Source: Rossellomorea vietnamensis NBRC 101237 (lineage in GTDB: Bacteria; Bacillota; Bacilli; Bacillales; Bacillaceae_B). From it: 64,000 nucleotides of DNA. Below, one piece after another: positions 43,992 through 51,017 of the stretch; position 1 is the first letter of the stretch, and each line of letters begins with the position of its first letter. The translations under genes were made by a program, and so were the position numbers. The stretch is taken from positions 60,012 to 124,011 of the forward strand of contig NZ_BCVQ01000009.1 of NCBI RefSeq assembly GCF_001591825.1, in the 5' to 3' direction. Under the pieces are notes generated by a model, which was not told where the DNA came from, did no database searches, and saw only the letters and a list, made by a program, of their open reading frames with translations.

Positions 43992-44951
43992 ATGGAAGCA
44001 AAGGAGGCGGTAAAAATCCACACATATGAACTTTTTGTATCAATCATTCTTCTTCTTATAGTGGTAGTCTGCATGATTATGGTGAAAGTATTTAGAGCAA
44101 GATTAGAACCGATGTCATTTATGATGATTTCTATGTATACAGGAATGAGTGTTGGACTGACATCAGGTATCCTTTTAGGATCAAAGTACCAGGGTGATCT
44201 ATTCCTTTCCACTGCGTTATCCATAGGTATTGGGGCGTTTTGTGGGTTTTTAATTGGCATTTTTCATAGCTCTCTTTCAGCTATAGAGGGAATAATGGCA
44301 GGCCTTATGGGAGGTATGATGGGTGCCATGTTGGGAGATATGATACCTATCACGGAAACTATAAAAATGATAAAGATTTTCATGTTGCTTTCCATCAGCT
44401 CTCTCTTCTTGTTTTTCATTCTGCCTGGAAGACCATCATCGCAACCATTTGTTACGAAAAAGTGGTTAGTCAAACCCCTTTTTATATCCATCGTTTACCT
44501 GACAATGTTTGTTTCGGTTGAACGATTGATTTCGGCACCCGTTAGCTATGATATCACTAAACCGCCAAATGATTCTAACTCTCATACTCATGGAGAGGAT
44601 CCAAATCATCTTAATGACATACCTACTAAAAATATCGTCACCATAAATATGCATTACCAGCCATCTATCCTAACAGTTGACAAAGATATCCTCACTAAAA
44701 TTGTATTATACAACGAAGATCAGATTGAACACGATATTGAAATAAAAAATATTGCAGCTGACCGATTTGATAATCATTCGGGACAAAAACCCCGCACTTC
44801 CAGCACCAAGAGTACCCTACATCTTCATGCAGATGCGAATCGTTCAAATCAATTAGAATTCGTCCCTACCGAAAGTGGTGTGTACGAATTTTACTGCACC
44901 ATTCCAGGTCATAAAGAAAGCGGGATGTCCGGCACACTAATTGTGAACTAA
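43992..44951 (+). CDS. Membrane protein with C-terminal cupredoxin domain
   Basis: About 319 aa: five to six hydrophobic segments in the first 190 residues, with an unusually Met/Gly-rich stretch (GIMAGLMGGMMGAMLGDMIP). A His-rich linker (NSHTHGEDPNH) follows, then a plastocyanin-like domain of about 100 residues ending FYCTIPGHKESGMSG, which supplies the type 1 Cys-His-Met ligands. It is presumably an extracytoplasmic copper acceptor linked to a membrane domain. The start is uncertain: ATG at 43992 lacks a ribosome site, whereas AAGGAGG at 44001-44007 points to a non-standard ATC at 44016 just before the first membrane segment. Divergent from lgt. Confidence 0.8.
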   Translation: MEAKEAVKIHTYELFVSIILLLIVVVCMIMVKVFRARLEPMSFMMISMYTGMSVGLTSGILLGSKYQGDLFLSTALSIGIGAFCGFLIGIFHSSLSAIEGIMAGLMGGMMGAMLGDMIPITETIKMIKIFMLLSISSLFLFFILPGRPSSQPFVTKKWLVKPLFISIVYLTMFVSVERLISAPVSYDITKPPNDSNSHTHGEDPNHLNDIPTKNIVTINMHYQPSILTVDKDILTKIVLYNEDQIEHDIEIKNIAADRFDNHSGQKPRTSSTKSTLHLHADANRSNQLEFVPTESGVYEFYCTIPGHKESGMSGTLIVN

Positions 44952-45299
44952 CATACACAGATTTTCATAGCCCTGATGATCAATCTTATCCCAGCTTTTT
45001 GACGGGCTCCGCAAAGGGTTAAAGGGACATGTTATATTCAATTAACAGTAAGAATGAAATGAAAATTCAAAACAGGTAAGCCCTGTGGCAGTACAACAGG
45101 GCTTCTCTGAAATTATTTTAATAGGCTGTTGCTTACTCCTCTGAAATAAAAACCGTCCCCTCCCATTTCTTACTATTTTGTGGCTTCATGTTTTGATTTA
45201 GGCAAAATTCCTCCTACGCATTATTCATTAAATTGCAACTTTAAATCCTAACAATTTGCATGTTTTATCATTAGGATTATGTGTAAAGGAGGCTACACC
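44952..45299. other. Gap before the second multicopper oxidase
   Basis: Holds a hairpin (AAGCCCTGT/ACAGGGCTT, 45078-45104) with no T run, a weak version of the copper-regulon box (site H, about 45245-45283, one good TTTGCATG half-site) and the AAAGGAGG site of the next gene. No gene seen. Confidence 0.5.
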
Positions 45300-46862
45300 A
45301 TGAAGATGAAAATAACAATCATTACAGGCTTTTTATTACTGTTATTGTCTGCTTGCTCAGCCAATCAGATGGGTGACATGGAGGGGATGGATCATAGCAG
45401 CACCAATAAGGAAAAAACCGGACAAAATGATGAAACCTCACAAGGAACACAGAACTTATCAAGTACAAAAGCTCCTGCGATTCTCAAGGGGGAGAATAAT
45501 GAGTTCACCATCACAGCAAAAGAAGCCAAACACCAATTAACAGGAGATGTCTCTCTTACTGCCTGGACGTTTAACGGATCCGTTCCAGGTGACCAGATTC
45601 GGATCAAACAAGGAGAAGAAGTGAAAATAAAGCTGATCAACACACTCCCTGACCCTGTTACTATTCATTGGCATGGCATAACAGTAAAAAACAATATGGA
45701 TGGCATTCCTGGTATTACTCAAAATGCAGTGCAACCGGGGGAATCCTTCGTGTATTCCTTTACTCCAAAGGATGCTGGAACATATATGTACCATACACAC
45801 CAAGATGGAGTGAAGCAAATGGATAAGGGATTGGCAGGCTCCCTCATTGTTGAACCTGTACAACCTGAAAAGCTGGATAAAGATTTCACATTGGTCTTAG
45901 ATGAGTGGATGAGCGATGGGGATTCCTCCAGTATGATGGAGGGAATGAATATGTCCATGGAGAGTAATGAAGAAGAAAATCCGATGAGCCACAGCATGGA
46001 CGGATATGACATCTATACTATTAATGGAAAGAGCGGAAAAGCTATTGAACCGTTTAAAGTGAAGGAAGGAGATAAAGTAAGAATACGATTAGTAAATGTC
46101 GGATTTATGTCTCACAGCTTCCACCTTCACGGACATGAGGTGAAAGTGGTGGCCATTGATGGGCAATCAGTGAACCAGCCAAAAGGATTTAAAGATGAAT
46201 TAGTATCAATCGCCCCGGGGGAACGATATGACCTGGAATTTACAGCAGACAATCCAGGAGAATGGTATTTAGAGTCACATGGTAATAAAGAAGGAACAAA
46301 AGGGATGAGGACCAAGATTCAATATGAACAACCTGCAGAGAATTCTGATCAACCCAATTCCACTGCAAACCTCCCTATTTTCGACTATACCACTTACGGA
46401 AAGTCAAAAGAAGCTAGTTTCACGCTAGACCAAACATACGATTTGGACTACACCATGAATTTGAATACTGAGATGAAAGAGCATAAGATGGTTTATACCA
46501 TTAACGATAAAGTTTTTCCTGAAACTGAAAATATTCAAGTAGAAGAAGGGGACCTTGTCAAGGTACGCTTAAAGAATGATTCTATGGCTGATGATCACCC
46601 TATGCATCTTCATGGTCATTTCTTTCAAATTCTGAGTAAAAACGGTAAACCTCTAACGGGTTCCCCGGTGATCAAAGATACGGTAAATGTAAAGCCTGGG
46701 GATGAGTATGTGATTGCCTTTAAAGCAGACAATCCGGGAGATTGGCTCTTCCATTGCCACGATCTTCATCACGCTTCTGCAGGGATGATGAACATGGTGG
46801 AATATAAAGGATTCACTCCTGATTTTGAAGTGGACCCACAAGCACAAAATAGTCCTCACTAA
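45300..46862 (+). CDS. Multicopper oxidase lipoprotein
   Basis: About 520 aa: signal peptide with lipobox LLLSAC, a Met/His-rich linker (NQMGDMEGMDHSS), then three cupredoxin domains with HWHGITVKN, YMYHTHQDG, DHPMHLHGHFF and WLFHCHDLHHASAGM. All type 1, 2 and 3 copper ligands are present. A Met-rich loop (MMEGMNMSMESNEEEN) precedes SHSMDGYD, and FHLHGHEV adds an extra His cluster in domain two. Roughly collinear with the oxidase at 28606 but diverged, and anchored by lipid rather than by a membrane helix. Probable extracytoplasmic cuprous oxidase. Confidence 0.92.
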   Translation: MKMKITIITGFLLLLLSACSANQMGDMEGMDHSSTNKEKTGQNDETSQGTQNLSSTKAPAILKGENNEFTITAKEAKHQLTGDVSLTAWTFNGSVPGDQIRIKQGEEVKIKLINTLPDPVTIHWHGITVKNNMDGIPGITQNAVQPGESFVYSFTPKDAGTYMYHTHQDGVKQMDKGLAGSLIVEPVQPEKLDKDFTLVLDEWMSDGDSSSMMEGMNMSMESNEEENPMSHSMDGYDIYTINGKSGKAIEPFKVKEGDKVRIRLVNVGFMSHSFHLHGHEVKVVAIDGQSVNQPKGFKDELVSIAPGERYDLEFTADNPGEWYLESHGNKEGTKGMRTKIQYEQPAENSDQPNSTANLPIFDYTTYGKSKEASFTLDQTYDLDYTMNLNTEMKEHKMVYTINDKVFPETENIQVEEGDLVKVRLKNDSMADDHPMHLHGHFFQILSKNGKPLTGSPVIKDTVNVKPGDEYVIAFKADNPGDWLFHCHDLHHASAGMMNMVEYKGFTPDFEVDPQAQNSPH

Positions 46863-46864
46863 TT

Positions 46865-46906
46865 AGAAAGATGGAGCCCTAAGCTGCGGCTCCATCTTTC
46901 TTTAAT
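46865..46906. terminator. Convergent terminator
   Basis: AAAGATGGAGCC-CTAAGCTGC-GGCTCCATCTTT between the multicopper oxidase and CopB genes; it resembles the hairpin at 41273. Confidence 0.87.
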
Positions 46907-48926
46907 CTATTTTCAGCAGCTTCGCATTGATCGCAACGATAACGGTGCTTAATGACATCAATACAGCTCCAACGGCAGGACTTAATACAACACCTGCGTT
47001 GAATAAAATCCCTGCTGCCAACGGAATGGCCAAAATGTTGTACCCCGCCGCCCACCATAAATTTTGAATCATTTTTCGATAAGTGGCTTTAGACAGCTTT
47101 ATGAGATTCACTACATCCTGTGGATTGCTTTTCACCAAAATAACATCGGCCGTTTCAATTGCCACATCCGTTCCCGTTCCGATAGCGATGCCTAAATCAG
47201 CTTTGGCCAATGCCGGTGCGTCATTGACTCCGTCTCCTGTCATAGCGACTTTCTTTCCTGATTGTTGAATTTCAATCACTTTATCAGATTTTTGGTGTGG
47301 CAAAACTTCAGCATAGGTTTGATCGATTCCTAATTGCGCGGCTACATAGTTTGCTACCTGACGGTTATCCCCCGTTAACATAATGGATTCGATCCCCATT
47401 TCCTTCAATTCCTGAATGGCTGCTTTGGCTGTTTCTCTCACGATATCGGCTAACGCAATCATACCGGCTAATTCATGATTAACGAGAACAAAGACGACCG
47501 TTTTTCCTTCATTTGACCACTCTTTAAAGGAAGACTCATTGTATCCAATCCCTTCATCCTTCATATATCCGGGACTGACTACCATGATTTCCTTCCCCTC
47601 GATATTGGCTTTTAGCCCTTTTCCCGTAATGGATTCAAAATCTTTAATGGATTTAAAAGATAGCTCCCTCTTCTCTCCTTCCCTAACAATCCCTTTTGCT
47701 ATGGGGTGTTCTGATTGTGTCTCTACAGAGGCAGCGAGAGTGAGTAACTCAGTTTCATTCCATTCTTCACTCACGTCTACGTTTGTAACACCGAATTGCC
47801 CCTCCGTTAATGTTCCAGTTTTATCAAACACGATGGCATCTATCTTTCTTGCCCCCTCAAAGTTCGTGCGATTACGAATTAACAACCCTTTTTTCGCTGA
47901 AATGGCAGTGGATACTGCGATGACCAGAGGAGCAGCCAAACCTAATGCATGAGGACAAGAAATGACCATTACCGTAACCATTCGTTCCATTGCAAAGGAT
48001 AGGGAGTATCCTAATGCCAACCAAATAATAAAAGTTGTAATCCCAGATCCAAGGGCGAGGTAAAATAGCCACTTGGCTGCCCGGTTCGATAAATCCTGTG
48101 TTCTCGATTTTGATTCCTGGGCTTCTTTCACCAGGGTAATGACTTGAGAAAGATACGTATCTCCTCCTGTCTTTTGAACCGTGATGGTCAAGGAGCCTTC
48201 CCCATTAATGGAGCCTCCGATCACTTCATTTCCTTTCACCTTATCTACCGGTACAGATTCACCTGTAAGCATGGATTCATCAATGGCCGACTTTCCTTCC
48301 ACGATCTCTCCGTCGACAGGTACCTTTTCACCTGGTTTAACCAGTACCCGATCTCCATGTTGAACCTTTTCCAAAGACACATCCCTTACGTTTCCATCTT
48401 CATCGATCAGATGGGCTTCTGATGGCATTAATTTCACAAGTTCTTCTAATGCTCTTGAAGCCCCCATCACCGAACGCATTTCAATCCAGTGACCAAGGAG
48501 CATAATATCAATCAGTGTCGCAAGCTCCCAGAAGAAGTTATTTCCTTCAAGCCCAAACACAGCAAAAGAACTGTACACATAAGCAACGACGATAGCCAAA
48601 GCAATCAAAGTCATCATGCCTGGATTTTTTCCGGCGAGCTCTTCTTTGGCTCCAGTTAAAAATGGCCACCCTCCATAAAAAAAGATAACAGTAGAAAGTC
48701 CAAGTAATATGTACATATCAAAGGAAAAACGCCAATCTACATTTATAAACATTTGAATCATAGGGGAAAGGATAAGAATAGGAATGGTGATCAAAATCGA
48801 TATCCAGAACCTTTTCTTAAAATCCTCCACCATATGATCATGGTGATGTCCATGATCATGATGTTCGCTATGGTGATCTTCCTTCCTATGATGGTGATCA
48901 TGAGAATGGTTATGGTGTTCACTCAT
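46902..48926 (-). CDS. copB: CopB-type P1B-3 heavy-metal ATPase
   Basis: 674 aa. There is no HMA domain; the first 31 residues are His-rich (HHNHSHDHHHRKEDHH and more), a metal-binding tail typical of CopB. The membrane metal site is CPHALGLAAP (CPH rather than CPC), assigning it to P1B-3, associated with Cu(II) and Ag(I) or Cu(I). TGES, DKTGTLT, SEHPIA and GDGVNDAPAL are intact. It complements CopA with a different metal-site class and, by promoter box G rather than a CopY operator, different control. Confidence 0.93.
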   Translation of the reverse strand: MSEHHNHSHDHHHRKEDHHSEHHDHGHHHDHMVEDFKKRFWISILITIPILILSPMIQMFINVDWRFSFDMYILLGLSTVIFFYGGWPFLTGAKEELAGKNPGMMTLIALAIVVAYVYSSFAVFGLEGNNFFWELATLIDIMLLGHWIEMRSVMGASRALEELVKLMPSEAHLIDEDGNVRDVSLEKVQHGDRVLVKPGEKVPVDGEIVEGKSAIDESMLTGESVPVDKVKGNEVIGGSINGEGSLTITVQKTGGDTYLSQVITLVKEAQESKSRTQDLSNRAAKWLFYLALGSGITTFIIWLALGYSLSFAMERMVTVMVISCPHALGLAAPLVIAVSTAISAKKGLLIRNRTNFEGARKIDAIVFDKTGTLTEGQFGVTNVDVSEEWNETELLTLAASVETQSEHPIAKGIVREGEKRELSFKSIKDFESITGKGLKANIEGKEIMVVSPGYMKDEGIGYNESSFKEWSNEGKTVVFVLVNHELAGMIALADIVRETAKAAIQELKEMGIESIMLTGDNRQVANYVAAQLGIDQTYAEVLPHQKSDKVIEIQQSGKKVAMTGDGVNDAPALAKADLGIAIGTGTDVAIETADVILVKSNPQDVVNLIKLSKATYRKMIQNLWWAAGYNILAIPLAAGILFNAGVVLSPAVGAVLMSLSTVIVAINAKLLKID

Positions 48927-48958
48927 ATAAAAGTCTCCCTTCCATTTTTATATTGATA

Positions 48959-48997
48959 GAGATAGTTTTCCCTGAAATTATGGATATTTTATGCAGA
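48959..48997 (-). promoter_or_regulatory. Copper-regulon box, site G (copB)
   Basis: Minus strand: TCTGCATAAAATATCCATAA (TGCA and TCCA half-sites 11 bp apart), then TTTCAGGGAAAAC and TATCTC. It aligns closely with site F. Confidence 0.65.
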
Positions 48998-48998
48998 A

Positions 48999-49033
48999 AA
49001 AATTCTTCTTATGTAAATATTATGGGTATAAAT
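48999..49033 (+). promoter_or_regulatory. Possible copper-regulon promoter, site I (DUF305 gene)
   Basis: TTATGTAAATATTATGGGTA then TAAATA resembles the distal part of site D, but the first half-site is poor. Divergent from site G. Confidence 0.4.
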
Positions 49034-49067
49034 AGGAAGACTATAACCATAAAGGAGTGAAACCTTA

Positions 49068-49517
49068 ATGAAAGCCTATAAGAAATTTGGTGGTATGATC
49101 CTCACATCTACCATCGTCATGTATTTGTTTACGTACTGGAACACCTATAAGGTGGATCATATATACTTCAGTGAATCCAGGGCCTATATGGCCGTGTTAA
49201 TGGGTGCATCGATGGCTGTCATCATGTTACTCTTCATGCAAAACATGCTGACAAATCGCAAAATGAATCTCGGTATTATTGTGGGAAGTATTGTAGTATT
49301 CTTATTTTCACTTTACTTATTACGCAGTCAGACGCTCGTAGACGATGTGGATTATATGGAAGCAATGATCCCCCATCATTCCATTGCCATCTTAACCAGC
49401 GAACGCGCCCAAATTTCCGACCCAAGGGTACGTAAGCTAGCAGACGGCATTATCAAAACCCAAAAGAAAGAAATTGCGGAAATGAAGAAATTAATAGAAG
49501 AACTTGAAGATGAATAG
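49068..49517 (+). CDS. DUF305 membrane protein
   Basis: 149 aa with three hydrophobic segments and a C-terminal part of a DUF305 domain: VDYMEAMIPHHSIAILTSER, then ADGIIKTQKKEIAEMKKLI. The M..HH..A motif is the family hallmark and a likely metal site. DUF305 proteins recur in copper and silver resistance loci; the molecular function is not established. Ribosome site AAAGGAG. It is the last gene of the copper region before ssrA. Confidence 0.87.
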   Translation: MKAYKKFGGMILTSTIVMYLFTYWNTYKVDHIYFSESRAYMAVLMGASMAVIMLLFMQNMLTNRKMNLGIIVGSIVVFLFSLYLLRSQTLVDDVDYMEAMIPHHSIAILTSERAQISDPRVRKLADGIIKTQKKEIAEMKKLIEELEDE

Positions 49518-49518
49518 G

Positions 49519-49562
49519 AAAAGAGCCATGTTACTGGTTGTAAGCAGTAGCATGGCTCTTTT
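49519..49562 (+). terminator. Terminator of the DUF305 gene
   Basis: AAAGAGCCATG, 20-nt loop region, CATGGCTCTTTTATTT directly after the stop. Confidence 0.85.
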
Positions 49563-49612
49563 ATTTAATGAAGAAAGCTCGTTTCAATTCAAAAAATCAT
49601 TAAAATTTATCA

Positions 49613-49642
49613 AAATAAAAACCACCAAATATGTATTTGGTG
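49613..49642 (-). terminator. ssrA terminator
   Basis: Minus strand CCACCAAATA-CAT-ATTTGGTGG then TTTTTATTTT, overlapping the encoded CCA end of the tmRNA. Confidence 0.85.
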
Positions 49643-50278
49643 GAGACGGTGGGACGTGCACTTCCATGCTTTCGACATGGCACTGACTATATCTTGAACC
49701 TTGTAGTTTCAGGTCCTTTGGCGTATTATGCGAAATGTAAATTTATCTGCTGAGAGATAGGATTCCGCATCCTAGTACTACCGAACTTTGGCAGCCTATA
49801 AGTCGATACACGGCTGTTGGATTGCTCCACATACCGCTCGGCATTGCCTTATCACACTGGGTGTGACTTAGGTTTCACCGATAAAGCCAAATTTTCACTT
49901 ATGTGTTACCACATAAGGCGACTATGAACTAATCGAACCCACGTCCAGAAACATCGCCACTTAAGCGTCTACGAGCGTAGTCGATATATTCGCAAGTTCG
50001 CTACAGCTTCTGCCTATCGACGGGCGTCCGTGCAGCTAGTCTGATTGGTCTCTTCCTTTGTCCTCAGACGGTGGACTCCGGCGTAGCCTACTAAGAGTGA
50101 GTCCCTTACCCTACCACATAGGCGATGGAGGGAGGAACAGCTAAAGCGCTATTACGCAGCTAAAGCTAGGTTATTGTTAGTTTTGCCAGTTATTATTGGC
50201 TTTGGCGTTTTAACGTAGACGACCCCTACGGCTCGCGACCTAAGCTCGAACTATCCCTGTCGAATCCGTAACGTCCCC
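49638..50278 (-). ncRNA. ssrA: tmRNA gene interrupted by a group I intron
   Basis: Minus-strand tmRNA. The 5' exon (50278-49932) starts GGGGACGTTACGGATTCGAC; GGGGACG pairs with CGTCTCC of the 3' exon (49654-49638), which ends in encoded CCA. The tag reading frame (50187-50152) reads GKTNNNLALAA then stop, matching the B. subtilis tag ending ALAA. Segments such as GTAGGCTACGC and CTACGCTCGTAGACGC match B. subtilis pseudoknots. The T-arm is split: TGGGTTCGAT ends the 5' exon and TCCCACC begins the 3' exon, which rejoin to a normal 7-nt T-loop TTCGATT on a GTGGG/CCCAC stem. It works with SmpB, encoded just upstream, in rescuing stalled ribosomes. Confidence 0.95.
49655..49931 (-). ncRNA. Group I intron in the tmRNA T-loop (about 277 nt)
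   Basis: The insert between the two T-arm halves begins TAGTTCATAGTCGCC after a U and ends in G, as group I splice sites require. Near its 3' end it has AAGATATAGTC, the conserved P7 3' strand/S element. Q/R-like stretches (GGTGAAACC, CAATGCCGAG, GCAATCCAACAGCC) precede it. It contains no homing endonuclease frame, so it is a small ribozyme-only intron. Exact splice sites are inferred from restoring a 7-nt T-loop. Group I introns at this tmRNA position are known in some Firmicutes. Confidence 0.88.
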
Positions 50279-50374
50279 ATGATAGAAAGGGAAGAACGGG
50301 AAAGAATAAGTTCAGCGTGTAAGTCACTTATTCAATTGTTCTTGCTGCCGCTTGATTACCTTGCGACATCTACT

Positions 50375-50402
50375 AGTATAACAAATCCTGAGATAATTGC
50401 AA
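50375..50402 (-). promoter_or_regulatory. ssrA promoter
   Basis: Minus strand TTGCAA (50402-50397), 16 nt, TATACT (50380-50375). About 90 nt of leader, including a GAATAAGT/ACTTATTC hairpin, precede the mature 5' end and would be removed by RNase P. Confidence 0.65.
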
Positions 50403-50428
50403 ATGCCATATTCCGGAAATCTGTAGTA

Positions 50429-50899
50429 TTACATTCCTTTTTGACGCTGAGCAAGCTCACGCTGGATGGAACGGTTCGCTTCTTTGCGTTTCAGGTCTTC
50501 GCGTTTATCATATTTCTTCTTACCGCGGGCAAGTCCGATCAGAAGCTTAGCCACACCGTTTTTGATGTAAAGCTTCAAAGGAACGATGGAATATCCCGCT
50601 TCTTTGGAATCACCGATTAGCTTGTTGATTTGTTTGCGGTGAAGAAGTAGTTTACGTGTTCTGAGTGGTTCGTGATTAAACCGATTTCCCTGTTCATACG
50701 GGCTGATATGCATATTGTGAATAAAGATTTCCCCATTTTGCACACGGGCAAAGGAATCCTTCAGGTTCACCCGGCCCCCACGGATCGCTTTGATCTCTGT
50801 CCCCTGGAGCACCAGTCCCGCTTCGTATGTTTCTTCTACGGCATAGTCATGCCTCGCTTTTTTATTTTGGGCAATAAGCTTGCCTTCTCCCTTTGGCAT
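50429..50899 (-). CDS. smpB: SsrA-binding protein
   Basis: 156 aa, the normal SmpB length, beginning [19 protein letters not shown]. The OB-fold body has [34 protein letters not shown] and [14 protein letters not shown], and the basic tail [15 protein letters not shown] enters the decoding site. It binds tmRNA and delivers it to stalled ribosomes. ATG at 50899 is preceded by AGGGGGA; an in-frame ATG 33 nt upstream is not conserved in the family. It sits between rnr and ssrA, the standard Bacillus order. Confidence 0.96.
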   Translation of the reverse strand: MPKGEGKLIAQNKKARHDYAVEETYEAGLVLQGTEIKAIRGGRVNLKDSFARVQNGEIFIHNMHISPYEQGNRFNHEPLRTRKLLLHRKQINKLIGDSKEAGYSIVPLKLYIKNGVAKLLIGLARGKKKYDKREDLKRKEANRSIQRELAQRQKGM

Positions 50900-50975
50900 T
50901 GGAATCCCCCTAGTCATCGCTGGTTTACTCATTATTATCTCATATTTTGAAGAAAAATTGTATCGTTACACCCTG

Positions 50976-51013
50976 AAAAGAAAAGGAGCAAAGGGTGTCC
51001 CATTGCTCCTGAT
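50976..51013 (-). terminator. rnr terminator
   Basis: Minus strand AGGAGCAA-TGGGACACCC-TTGCTCCT then TTTCTTTTC. It partly insulates smpB from rnr. Confidence 0.82.
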
Positions 51014-51017
51014 CCGA

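Noticed and set aside
45245..45283. Full copper-regulon box before the second multicopper oxidase
   Set aside because: One TTTGCATG half-site fits, but the second half-site and the GGG element do not; kept only as a weak candidate in the gap entry.
49655..49931. Degenerate or permuted tmRNA
   Set aside because: Exon order is normal (5' domain, tag, 3' CCA end) and rejoining restores the T-arm exactly; the extra sequence has group I intron features.
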